NCBI RefSeq assembly: GCF_009746585.1
Contig: NZ_WRPO01000017.1
Coordinates: forward strand, 19,962-83,961
DNA length: 64,000 bases
Direction of reading: 5' to 3'
From: Novosphingobium aquimarinum
Lineage (GTDB): Bacteria > Pseudomonadota > Alphaproteobacteria > Sphingomonadales > Sphingomonadaceae
Shown here piece after piece: positions 45,070 to 53,146 of this stretch. The stretch's first letter is position 1; every line of letters starts with the position of its first letter. The translations under genes were made by a program, and so were the position numbers. A model generated the notes under the pieces. That model did no database searches. It worked only from the letters and a program-made list of their open reading frames with translations, and was not told the DNA's origin.

Positions 45070-47333
45070 AACTCCTCGGAAAGCAGCGGCAGGCGGCGAA
45101 AGCGCAAGCCTGTCGCGGAAAATAAGGCATTGGCGACCGCCGGCGCGACCGCCACGACGCCGATCTCGCCCGGATCGACGGGATCGGCCTCGGACGCGAC
45201 GAAATCGACTTCGATCGCGGGGCAATCGGCCAGCACCGGCAGATTGAGATCGGCGAGCCGCTGCGCAGCGGGCACGCCGCCGGCATAGCCCGTGCTCGCA
45301 CCAAGCGCGTGGCCGAGGCCGAACACCAGGCCGCCTTCGATCTGCTGGCGCGCGATATCGAGATTGACGATGCGGCCGATGTCCGCGACCGCGCTGATTC
45401 TTTCCACGCGTATCCCCATTTCACCTCGCCGCGCGCTTGCCACTACGGCAATTCGGCCATCGCCGATACGGTGGCAGGCGATGCCCTGCCCGCTGGCGTC
45501 GCCGCCGCCGCCCCAGCCCGAGAGCGCGGCGACGCGCTGCAGGCATTCGGCGAGGCGCGGGTCCTTGCCGAGCATGGCCATGCGATAAGCCAGCGGTTCG
45601 CGCGCAGCGAGATGCGCCAGTTCATCGACGAAACTCTCGACGAAGAACGCGGTGTAGCCGTGCGCGTTGCCGCGCAGGCGGGCGGTGGGCAGCGCGATCG
45701 TCGCGGGCACGTGATCGAGCGCGATGTTCTCGATGTCGTATGGCGGCACGGCGCCTTCGGTCGCAAGCGCGTCGGCCTCGCCGGCGACTTCGCGGCGCGC
45801 GGCGACGGGATCGCGACGGCCGAACAGGCGCGCGCCGAACTCGCGCGCGCTGGGGGGGACTGCGATCCGCGTGCGCCAGGCCGAAATCGCCCCGGTCTCG
45901 CCGGTTTGCGCCGCCAGCACCGCGACTGCGGGCGGACGCGGCCAGCCCGCGACATGCTCCTGCCAGCGCGACCAGGTGAGTTGCACTGGGCGACGCACCT
46001 GCTGCGCGATGATCGCCGCCTCGACGACGTGATCGTGCTCCAGGCGCCGGTCGAAGCTGCCGCCCGCGGGCATCGGGTAGAGTACGACATCGGCGGTCGA
46101 CATGCCGAGCGCGGCCGCCGCCGCGCGCCGCGCGCTTTCGGGCGCCTGGCTGGCCGCCCATAGCTCGAGCTTGCCATCCGACAGCCGAGCCGTCGCGCTG
46201 GCCGTCTCGATCGTCGCGTGCAGCGCGGGCGCGGCCTCGTAGCGCAGCTGATGCGTCAGCCGCCCCGTCACTGCAGCGGGATCGCCTTTCTCGAACAGGC
46301 GCTCGGCCGTGCCAGACTGCAGCGCCTGGGCCAGCGCGTCGTCGATGCCCGCGCTGTCGGCGGCATCGCGCACGGCGAAGCGCGGGGCGATCCGGGCGAG
46401 GGCCTGTTCGGCGGCCCACCAGTTGGTCGCTACCGCGGCGAGCCAGCGGCGGTGACGCACCAGCGTGATCAGCCCGGAAACGCGTTGCGCGGCGTCCTTG
46501 TCGTATTCCGCCAGCGTGCTCTCGCCGATCTGGCCGTGGCGGATCGAGGCATAGACGAGACCCGGCAGGCGCACGTCGCCGGGAAAGACGTAGGTGCCAT
46601 CTACCTTGGCCGGCAGATCGAGGCGCGGATAGACAAGCGCGCCGCCCGTCATGGCGCTGTCGGACCCGCCTTCCCCGGGATCCTGCGCCGCGGGCTCGGC
46701 CCGCAAAGGCGGCGGATCGGGCGGATCGAAGCTGGCCGCCTCGGCCGCCAGCGCGCCGAGCGTCAGGCGCTTCTGCTCGTGGGTGACGAAGCCGCCGGCG
46801 ACCTGGCATTCCTCCCAGGCAACGCCCCAGCGCGACGCGGCCGCTTGCGCCAGCATCGCTCTGGCCGACGCCGCGGCGCCGCGCGCGAGCCCCTCGTAGG
46901 CCGCCAGCGAGGTGCCGTCGGCAGTGGCATCGAAGCGATGGCTTTCCGCCCAGCGCCGCGCGATCAGGCCATCGGGATCCTCGGCCAGATCGGGCAGCAC
47001 GGGCATCCACAAGGTGCGCCAGCGCGCCGCCAGCGGCAGGTTCGCATAAAGTGCGCTGACCGGAGCGGGCTCGACCGCGACTTGCCGCCAGTCCGCGCCC
47101 AGTTCGGTCGCGACGATCTGCGGCAGCAGCGTGGTCACCCCCTGCCCCATCTCGAGCTGCGGTACCGCGACCGAAACCACGCTGTCGGTGCCGATCTTGA
47201 GCCACGCTCCGAATGCGACTTCGCCGCGTCCCGGATCGAGCGGCAAAGGGTAGCTGTGCGGGCGCAGGACGTAGCCGAGCGCGAGGCCGCCTCCCGCCAG
47301 CGCTCCGATCAGGACCGCGCGCCGCGTCGCCAT
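45066..47333 (-). CDS. Molybdopterin-binding subunit of a Mo hydroxylase (IorB-like)
   Basis: A 755-residue large subunit. A Tat-type N-terminus (MATRRAVLIGALAGGG) precedes the molybdopterin domains: KIGTDSVVSVAVPQLEMGQGVTTLLPQIVATELG is the conserved block that binds the cofactor, and GEIGVVAVAPAVANALFSATG holds the catalytic Glu near the C-terminus. It is like isoquinoline 1-oxidoreductase beta and aldehyde oxidase-type subunits of the xanthine dehydrogenase family. The small 2Fe-2S subunit (19.6 kb) and MocA/XdhC (23-25 kb) probably serve it. It is co-translated with hemH. Confidence 0.85.
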   Translation of the reverse strand: MATRRAVLIGALAGGGLALGYVLRPHSYPLPLDPGRGEVAFGAWLKIGTDSVVSVAVPQLEMGQGVTTLLPQIVATELGADWRQVAVEPAPVSALYANLPLAARWRTLWMPVLPDLAEDPDGLIARRWAESHRFDATADGTSLAAYEGLARGAAASARAMLAQAAASRWGVAWEECQVAGGFVTHEQKRLTLGALAAEAASFDPPDPPPLRAEPAAQDPGEGGSDSAMTGGALVYPRLDLPAKVDGTYVFPGDVRLPGLVYASIRHGQIGESTLAEYDKDAAQRVSGLITLVRHRRWLAAVATNWWAAEQALARIAPRFAVRDAADSAGIDDALAQALQSGTAERLFEKGDPAAVTGRLTHQLRYEAAPALHATIETASATARLSDGKLELWAASQAPESARRAAAAALGMSTADVVLYPMPAGGSFDRRLEHDHVVEAAIIAQQVRRPVQLTWSRWQEHVAGWPRPPAVAVLAAQTGETGAISAWRTRIAVPPSAREFGARLFGRRDPVAARREVAGEADALATEGAVPPYDIENIALDHVPATIALPTARLRGNAHGYTAFFVESFVDELAHLAAREPLAYRMAMLGKDPRLAECLQRVAALSGWGGGGDASGQGIACHRIGDGRIAVVASARRGEMGIRVERISAVADIGRIVNLDIARQQIEGGLVFGLGHALGASTGYAGGVPAAQRLADLNLPVLADCPAIEVDFVASEADPVDPGEIGVVAVAPAVANALFSATGLRFRRLPLLSEEL

Positions 47334-47377
47334 TCAGCCTCGCGCCCGCACCGCGCCAGTGCCGCAAACCCCGCTCG

Positions 47378-48349
47378 TCACGCAGTCTGGCCCTCGAGCC
47401 AGTCGCCGATGCGCGCGGCAATGGCGCGAAAGGCCTCGCCCTGTTCGCTCTCGCTGGCGGCCGGCGGGCGACCGGAGTCGCTATCCTGCCGGATCGCAAG
47501 GTGCAGCGGAATGCGGCCGAGAAAAGCGTGCTCCATGCCTTTGGCGACCGCTTGCGCGCCGCCCGCACCGAAAGGATCGGACACTTCGCCGCAATGCGGG
47601 CAGACATAGCCCGACATGTTCTCGATCACGCCGATGATCGGCACCCCGGCCTTGTCGAACAGTTCGATCGCGCGGGTGGCGTCCATCAGCGCGAGGTCCT
47701 GCGGGGTCGAGACGATCACCGCGCCGTCCGGCTTGAAGCGCTGCACGAGGGTGAGCTGGATGTCGCCGGTGCCGGGCGGCATGTCGACCACCAGCACTTC
47801 GGTATCGCCCCAGGCCGCTTCCAGCATTTGCGTCAGCGCGTTGGCGGCCATCGGCCCGCGCCAGGCGATCGCCTGCCCCGGATCGGCGAGCTGCGCCATC
47901 GAAAGCATCGGCACCCCCCAGGGGCTCAGCACGGGGATGAGCTGTTTTTCGCTCGCCTTGGGGCGCTGGTCCTCGGTCGCGAGCAGCCGCGCTTGCGAGG
48001 GCCCATAGATGTCGGCATCGACCAGCCCGACTTTGGTGCCCGTACGCGCCAGCGCGACGGCGAGATTGGCCGCGACGGTCGACTTGCCGACGCCGCCCTT
48101 GCCCGATCCGACCGCGATGATCCGCCGGCGCACTTTGTCCGCCGTCATCGCCACGCGCACTTCGGTCACGCCGGGCGCATCGCGCAGCGCCGCCTTCGCC
48201 GCGATTTCCAGCTTGTCGCGATCGAGCGCAGAAAGCCCCGTCGCGTCGCAGACCAGGATCGCCCGGCCCTCCGCCAGGCGCAGCGATTGCACGCGTCCCG
48301 CCACCGTTTCGGGCAGCAGCCCCATCAGTTCGGAGGGGGCCTCGCTCAT
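47378..48349 (-). CDS. mrp: Mrp/NBP35-family Fe-S scaffold P-loop ATPase
   Basis: A 323-residue ATPase that carries Fe-S clusters to target proteins. The N-terminal domain (about 1-75) is the MIP18-like region. The P-loop is IIAVGSGKGGVGKSTVAANLA (split; about 75-95), and VGLVDADIYGPSQARLL and LVVDMPPGTGDIQLTL are the other ATPase motifs. The CxxC in YVCPHCGEV (about 245) binds the cluster. The start is ATG 48349. It is divergent from hflK. Confidence 0.93.
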   Translation of the reverse strand: MSEAPSELMGLLPETVAGRVQSLRLAEGRAILVCDATGLSALDRDKLEIAAKAALRDAPGVTEVRVAMTADKVRRRIIAVGSGKGGVGKSTVAANLAVALARTGTKVGLVDADIYGPSQARLLATEDQRPKASEKQLIPVLSPWGVPMLSMAQLADPGQAIAWRGPMAANALTQMLEAAWGDTEVLVVDMPPGTGDIQLTLVQRFKPDGAVIVSTPQDLALMDATRAIELFDKAGVPIIGVIENMSGYVCPHCGEVSDPFGAGGAQAVAKGMEHAFLGRIPLHLAIRQDSDSGRPPAASESEQGEAFRAIAARIGDWLEGQTA

Positions 48350-48517
48350 CGTCCGGTATCCTGCGTCGCCAGCATGGGCGTGTCCCTAGAGCATCGCGAC
48401 GCGCCACGCGAACCCAAAACGAAAACCGCCCAAGCGCCTCGGAACTCTGCCTATCGGAAACGTTTTTGCGCGAAGGACCACTGTTTTTTGCGCGGTCGCG
48501 TTCCTATAGTCAGTGCC

Positions 48518-49675
48518 ATGAAGGGATTTGGTGGGAAGATGGTGCGAGGCGGTTTCGCCATGGCGGGTCGCCGCAGCCCCTGGGGTGACCGGGGCGGCGC
48601 GGACGATGGCCAGGCCGACGGCAGCGCGGGCGAAGGCGATGCGGGCGAAAGCGAGCCGCCACGTTCGCGCGGCAACAGTCCGTGGTTGCCGCCTTCCAAC
48701 GGACCGCGGCGTTCGCCCAACATTCAGGACATTTTCGGAGCGGAACGGCGCAAGGGCGGCGGTGGCGGCGGAGGTGGCATGCCCAGCATGCCGCGCCGCC
48801 CCGACGGCAAGAGCTGGCTTCCGCTGATCATCGGCGCGATCGTGCTGATCTGGCTGGGCCTTTCGACCGTGCACATGGTCGGCCCCAAGGAAGAGGGCAT
48901 CGTCACCACCTTCGGCAAGTACACCCGCACGATCCAGCCGGGCGTGTCGCTGTCGCTGCCCTGGCCGTTCCAGACGGTGGAAGTGACGGACGTCACCTCG
49001 ATCAAGGTCTACACGATCCCCGAAGGCGAGGCCGAAAAGCTGATGCTGACGAGCGACCAGAACCTGGTCGACCTCAGCTATCTGGTGCGCTGGAACATCA
49101 AGGACCTGAAGAATTTCCGCCTGCGGCTCGCCGATCCGGAAGAAACCGTGCGCGAAGTGGCCGAGGCGGCGATGCGCTCTTCGATCGCGGAAATCTCGCT
49201 CAACGGCGCGCTTTCCGGCTCGGGGCGTGCGCAAGTGGAGCAATCGGTGCGTGAGCGCATGCAGCGCGTGCTCGATGGCTACCGCGCCGGCGTCGCCGTG
49301 CAGGGTGTCGAGATCAAGAAAGCCGATCCGCCCGCCAAAGTGATCGGCGCCTTCCAGCAAGTGACAGCCGCGCAGCAGGATGCGGAGCGCGACCGTTCGA
49401 ATGCCCGCGCCTGGGCGCAGCAGCTGCTCGCCCGCGCGCAGGGCGACGCGCAAGCGTTCGACAAGGTCTACGAGCAGTACCGGCTCGCGCCCGAAGTCAC
49501 GCGTCGGCGCATGTATTACGAGACGATGGAGCGCGTGCTGAGCAAGAACGACAAGGTCGTGATCGAGGCCGATGGCGTCACGCCGTACCTGCCGCTGCCC
49601 GCGATGCGCCAGCGTAGCGGCGAGACGGTGCCGGCTCCCAATCCGCCCACGACCACGACGCAGGGAGGACAGTGA
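48518..49675 (+). CDS. hflK: FtsH protease regulator HflK
   Basis: About 385 residues. It forms a large inner-membrane complex with HflC that surrounds FtsH and controls proteolysis of membrane proteins. A Gly/Ser/Arg-rich N-terminus with a poly-Gly run leads to one membrane span (about 104-122) and an SPFH domain (about 125-330; GIVTTFGKYTRTIQPGVSLSLPWPFQ). The start is uncertain: ATG 48518, 48539 and 48560 are all in frame. TATAGT at 48505-48510 would make the first nearly leaderless, and GAGG at 48546-48549 favours 48560. hflC follows with the ATG overlapping or just after the stop. Confidence 0.92.
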   Translation: MKGFGGKMVRGGFAMAGRRSPWGDRGGADDGQADGSAGEGDAGESEPPRSRGNSPWLPPSNGPRRSPNIQDIFGAERRKGGGGGGGGMPSMPRRPDGKSWLPLIIGAIVLIWLGLSTVHMVGPKEEGIVTTFGKYTRTIQPGVSLSLPWPFQTVEVTDVTSIKVYTIPEGEAEKLMLTSDQNLVDLSYLVRWNIKDLKNFRLRLADPEETVREVAEAAMRSSIAEISLNGALSGSGRAQVEQSVRERMQRVLDGYRAGVAVQGVEIKKADPPAKVIGAFQQVTAAQQDAERDRSNARAWAQQLLARAQGDAQAFDKVYEQYRLAPEVTRRRMYYETMERVLSKNDKVVIEADGVTPYLPLPAMRQRSGETVPAPNPPTTTTQGGQ

Positions 49676-50511
49676 TGAACGTCCTGCGCGAATACAAAGC
49701 CGCGATCGGCGCGCTCGTCGTCGTCCTGGTGGCGCTGCTGGCCAGCGTGATCATCGTGCCGGAATCGGAACAAGCGGTCGTGATCCGCTTCGGTGATCCG
49801 ATCAAGGTCATCAACGGGTATAAGGACAACGCCGATTTCGGCCAGACCGGCGCGGGCATGCTGCTGCGCATTCCCTTCGTCGACCGGGTCGAGCGGATCG
49901 ACAAGCGCTTGCTCTCGGTCGACATGCAGCCGCAGCAAGTGCTGTCGACCGACCAGCTGCGCCTCAATGTCGATGCCTACGCGCGCTTTCGCGTGATCGA
50001 TCCGGTGCGCATGGTCCGCACCGCGGGCACGACCGAGCGCGTCAAGGAACAGCTCGAGCCGATCATGACCTCGGTGCTGCGCCAGGAACTGGGCAAGCGC
50101 ACCTTCCAGTCGCTGCTCACCGCCGAACGCGGCCGCGCGATGGAGAACATCCGCGACGGGCTCGACAAGGAAGCGCGCGAGTACGGCGTCAAGATCGTCG
50201 ACGTGCGGATCAAGCGCGCCGATCTTCCCGAAGGCGCACTCGAAAGCGCGTTCTCTCGGATGCAGGCCGCGCGCGAGCAGGAAGCCGCCACGATCCGCGC
50301 GCAAGGCCAGAAGCAGGCGCAGTTCATTCGCGCCGATGCCGAGGCCGAAGCCGCCAAGACCTACGCCGACAGTTTCGGCAAGGATGCGGACTTCTACAAT
50401 TTCTATCGGGCGATGCAGAGCTACGATTACGCCTTCAACGACGATGCGGGAGCCACGACGATTCTGCTCTCGCCCGACAACAGCTACCTCAAGCAGTTCA
50501 AGGGACCTTGA
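49675..50511 (+). CDS. hflC: FtsH protease regulator HflC
   Basis: A 278-residue partner of HflK with one N-terminal membrane helix (about 9-29) and an SPFH domain (VPESEQAVVIRFGDPIKVING). The C-terminal helices (EQEAATIRAQGQKQAQFIRADAEAEAAKTYADSFGKDADFYNFYRAM) form the coiled region of the complex. ATG 49675 has GGAGG at 49664-49668; a GTG three bases earlier is also possible. degP follows about 110 bp downstream, a common order in alphaproteobacteria. Confidence 0.92.
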   Translation: MNVLREYKAAIGALVVVLVALLASVIIVPESEQAVVIRFGDPIKVINGYKDNADFGQTGAGMLLRIPFVDRVERIDKRLLSVDMQPQQVLSTDQLRLNVDAYARFRVIDPVRMVRTAGTTERVKEQLEPIMTSVLRQELGKRTFQSLLTAERGRAMENIRDGLDKEAREYGVKIVDVRIKRADLPEGALESAFSRMQAAREQEAATIRAQGQKQAQFIRADAEAEAAKTYADSFGKDADFYNFYRAMQSYDYAFNDDAGATTILLSPDNSYLKQFKGP

Positions 50512-50620
50512 GGGAGCCAATCCGGCGCTGGTGGAGCAAGGAATCTGCCGGGCCCGGTGCCATTCAATCCCGGTTAAGCCGATGGGGCTTCAATCGCGAT
50601 GCGAAGAAGAAGTGGGGCCG

Positions 50621-52195
50621 ATGACCGCTAAACGGAAGGATCAAGAGGACGTGAAGCCCGTGCGATATGCTTATGGATTGACCACAGCGCTCCTAATCGG
50701 GGGCGCCACGATTTCACTGGTGACCGGACTGCCCGCCGGCGCGCAAGTCGCGCAGAACGAGAGCAGTCAGATTAGCCGCATGGTGCCCCGCTCCGGAGCG
50801 CCTGCCAGCTTTGCCGACCTGACCGAACAGCTCGCGCCCGCGGTGGTCAATATCTCGACGCGCCAGCGCGTGCAGGTCCAGCAGCAGAACAACCCCTTTG
50901 CCGGGACCCCGTTTGCCGACTTGTTCGGTGGCCAGGGCCAAGGCGGACCGCAAACCCGCGAGGCGCAATCGCTCGGATCGGGTTTCATCGTTTCGGCGGA
51001 CGGCTATGTCGTCACCAACAATCACGTCATCTCGGCCGGCAATCGCAGCGCCGAAGTCGAATCGATCACTGTCACCATGCCCGACGGGACCGAATATCCG
51101 GCCAAGCTCATCGGCAAGGACCCGCAGTCCGACCTCGCGGTGCTGAAAATCAACGCCGGCAAGGCGGTGCCGTTCGTCAAGTTCGGCGATTCGGCCAATT
51201 CGCGAGTCGGTGACTGGGTCATCGCCATCGGCAATCCGTTCGGCCTCGGCGGCACGGTGACTTCGGGGATCATCTCGGCGGTCTACCGCAACACCGGCCA
51301 GGGCGGCGCTTACGATCGTTACCTGCAGACCGATGCCGCGATCAACCGCGGCAACTCGGGCGGCCCGATGTTCGACATGAGCGGCAACGTCATCGGCATC
51401 AACAACGCGATCTTCTCGCCTTCGGGCGGCAGCGTCGGCATCGGCTTCGCGATTCCGGCGGAGACGGCGGCGCCGATCGTGCAGAAGCTGATCCGGGGCG
51501 AGACGATCGAGCGCGGCTACCTCGGCGTGCGCATCCAGCCGATCAACGAGGACCTCGCCGATTCGCTGGGCATTTCGCACAACAAGGGCGAATTCATCCA
51601 GATGGTCGAGCCCGGCGGCGCCGCTGCCAAGGCGGGAATCCAGGCCGGCGACGTCGTCATCGAAGTCGATGGCAAGGAAGTCACGCGCGACCAGACGCTG
51701 TCGTTCCTCGTTGCCAATACCGCGCCCGGCAAGCGCATCCCGATCAAGCTGATCCGCAACGGCCGCACGATGACGGTCAACGCCACGGTGGAGCAGCGCC
51801 CGTCGGACGACCAACTGGCCCAGCAGCAATTCGATCCCGATGCCGAGCAGGAGGACGATCAGTTCTCCAATCCGCAGCCGCAAGGCGAAGGCGTGGCGGA
51901 ACAGGCGCTCGGCATTTCGGTCATCCCGCTCACGCCGCAGATCGCGCGTCAGCTCGGGGCGTCCACCGATACGCAGGGTGTGGTCGTGTCCGCGGTCGAT
52001 CCCTCGTCCGATGCAGGGCAGAAGGGTCTGCGCCGCGGCGACATCATCCTGTCGTCCAATTATCAGGATGTGACCTCGCCCGAAGCTCTGGAAAAGACGG
52101 TGCGCTCGGCCAAGGGATCCGGTCGCGACGCGCTGCTGCTGCGAGTGCAACGTCGTGGCCAGCCCGCGACCTACATCCCCATCCGCCTGCGCTGA
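50621..52195 (+). CDS. degP: Periplasmic serine protease DegP/HtrA (Do family)
   Basis: A 524-residue HtrA-type chaperone-protease of the periplasm. The signal/anchor region is near residues 15-42 (YAYGLTTALLIGGATISLV). The trypsin-like domain has catalytic His in VTNNHVISAG, Asp in SDLAVLKI, and Ser in NRGNSGGPMF. Two PDZ domains follow (GYLGVRIQPINEDL; GISVIPLTPQIARQLGA). It degrades misfolded outer-membrane and periplasmic proteins. The start ATG 50621 (MTAKRKDQ) fits; upstream in-frame starts give a longer leader. It completes an hflK-hflC-degP operon. Confidence 0.93.
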   Translation: MTAKRKDQEDVKPVRYAYGLTTALLIGGATISLVTGLPAGAQVAQNESSQISRMVPRSGAPASFADLTEQLAPAVVNISTRQRVQVQQQNNPFAGTPFADLFGGQGQGGPQTREAQSLGSGFIVSADGYVVTNNHVISAGNRSAEVESITVTMPDGTEYPAKLIGKDPQSDLAVLKINAGKAVPFVKFGDSANSRVGDWVIAIGNPFGLGGTVTSGIISAVYRNTGQGGAYDRYLQTDAAINRGNSGGPMFDMSGNVIGINNAIFSPSGGSVGIGFAIPAETAAPIVQKLIRGETIERGYLGVRIQPINEDLADSLGISHNKGEFIQMVEPGGAAAKAGIQAGDVVIEVDGKEVTRDQTLSFLVANTAPGKRIPIKLIRNGRTMTVNATVEQRPSDDQLAQQQFDPDAEQEDDQFSNPQPQGEGVAEQALGISVIPLTPQIARQLGASTDTQGVVVSAVDPSSDAGQKGLRRGDIILSSNYQDVTSPEALEKTVRSAKGSGRDALLLRVQRRGQPATYIPIRLR

Positions 52196-52207
52196 GGCCA
52201 TCCCCTC

Positions 52208-53122
52208 ATGTCGGCGCTCGCCGCCACGCGGCGGCGAGCGCCGAAGGGTGTGGCCCCTGGCGACAACGATCGCTCTAGCGAACCGGGCACCGTTCGCGCG
52301 CTCGCAGTCCGTTCGCGGATCGCGCTGACATATCTGTGGCGGCATGGCCGCTGGCCCCGGCTGGCCGATCCCGTCCGCTTCACCGAGTACGTTCAGCGCC
52401 GCAAGCTGTGCGAGCGCGATCCCGCGCACATCGCCATGACCGACAAGCTGGCCGCCAAAGCCATGGCCGAGACCGCCCTGGGCAAGGATTGGGTCGTGCC
52501 GCTGCTGTGGCAAGGCCACGCCTTGGCCGATGCACCGCCGTTCGCCTTCCCGGCGATGCTGAAGGCCCGCCACGGCTGCAAGCAGTGCGTTTCGCTGCCC
52601 CATTCTCCAAGCGAGCGGCAATGGCTTCAGCTGATGGATCGTACGGACCGGTGGACGCGCAGCAGCTACGGCACATGGCTCGACGAATGGAGCTATGCCG
52701 ACGTGCCGCGCGGGCTGCTGGCCGAAACCCTGCTCGGCGACGGGCGCATTCCCCCGATCGACTACAAGATCTACGTGTTCGGCGGCAGGGCGACGCACAT
52801 CCAGGTCCATCTCGGCCGCGAAAGCGAACACCGCTGGATCCTGCACGATCGCGATTGGCGGCAGCTGGTACCGCAGCCGGAGCAGCCGCTGCGACCGCGC
52901 AGCCTTTCGGCCATGCTCGACGCCGCGGAAGTCCTCGCCGCGGGCCAGGCGTTCGTGCGCGTGGATTTCTACGAGGTCGGCGGTTGCCCGCTGTTCGGCG
53001 AATTCAGCGTCTATCCGGGCTCCGGCCTCGATCCCTTCGCGGCGCCTTGGATTGATGTCGAACTCGGACGGCTGTGGCGCGATGCCCTGCAGGCGTCTGG
53101 CGCGGACACCTTGCAGCGCTGA
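52208..53122 (+). CDS. ATP-grasp family protein (TupA-like)
   Basis: A 304-residue cytoplasmic protein with the ATP-grasp pattern of the TupA-like group: FPAMLKARHGCKQ (nucleotide-binding Lys, about 115-127), IDYKIYVFGGRATHIQVHLGR (about 180-200), and a C-terminal metal/Mg segment AFVRVDFYEVGGCPLFGEFSVYPGSG (Asp and Glu ligands). ATP-grasp enzymes join an acid to a nucleophile; TupA-like members occur in polysaccharide or teichuronopeptide synthesis. The substrate is unknown. ATG 52208 lies 12 bases after the degP stop. Confidence 0.75.
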   Translation: MSALAATRRRAPKGVAPGDNDRSSEPGTVRALAVRSRIALTYLWRHGRWPRLADPVRFTEYVQRRKLCERDPAHIAMTDKLAAKAMAETALGKDWVVPLLWQGHALADAPPFAFPAMLKARHGCKQCVSLPHSPSERQWLQLMDRTDRWTRSSYGTWLDEWSYADVPRGLLAETLLGDGRIPPIDYKIYVFGGRATHIQVHLGRESEHRWILHDRDWRQLVPQPEQPLRPRSLSAMLDAAEVLAAGQAFVRVDFYEVGGCPLFGEFSVYPGSGLDPFAAPWIDVELGRLWRDALQASGADTLQR

Positions 53123-53146
53123 GCCCGCTTAACCCGGAAACACCCC

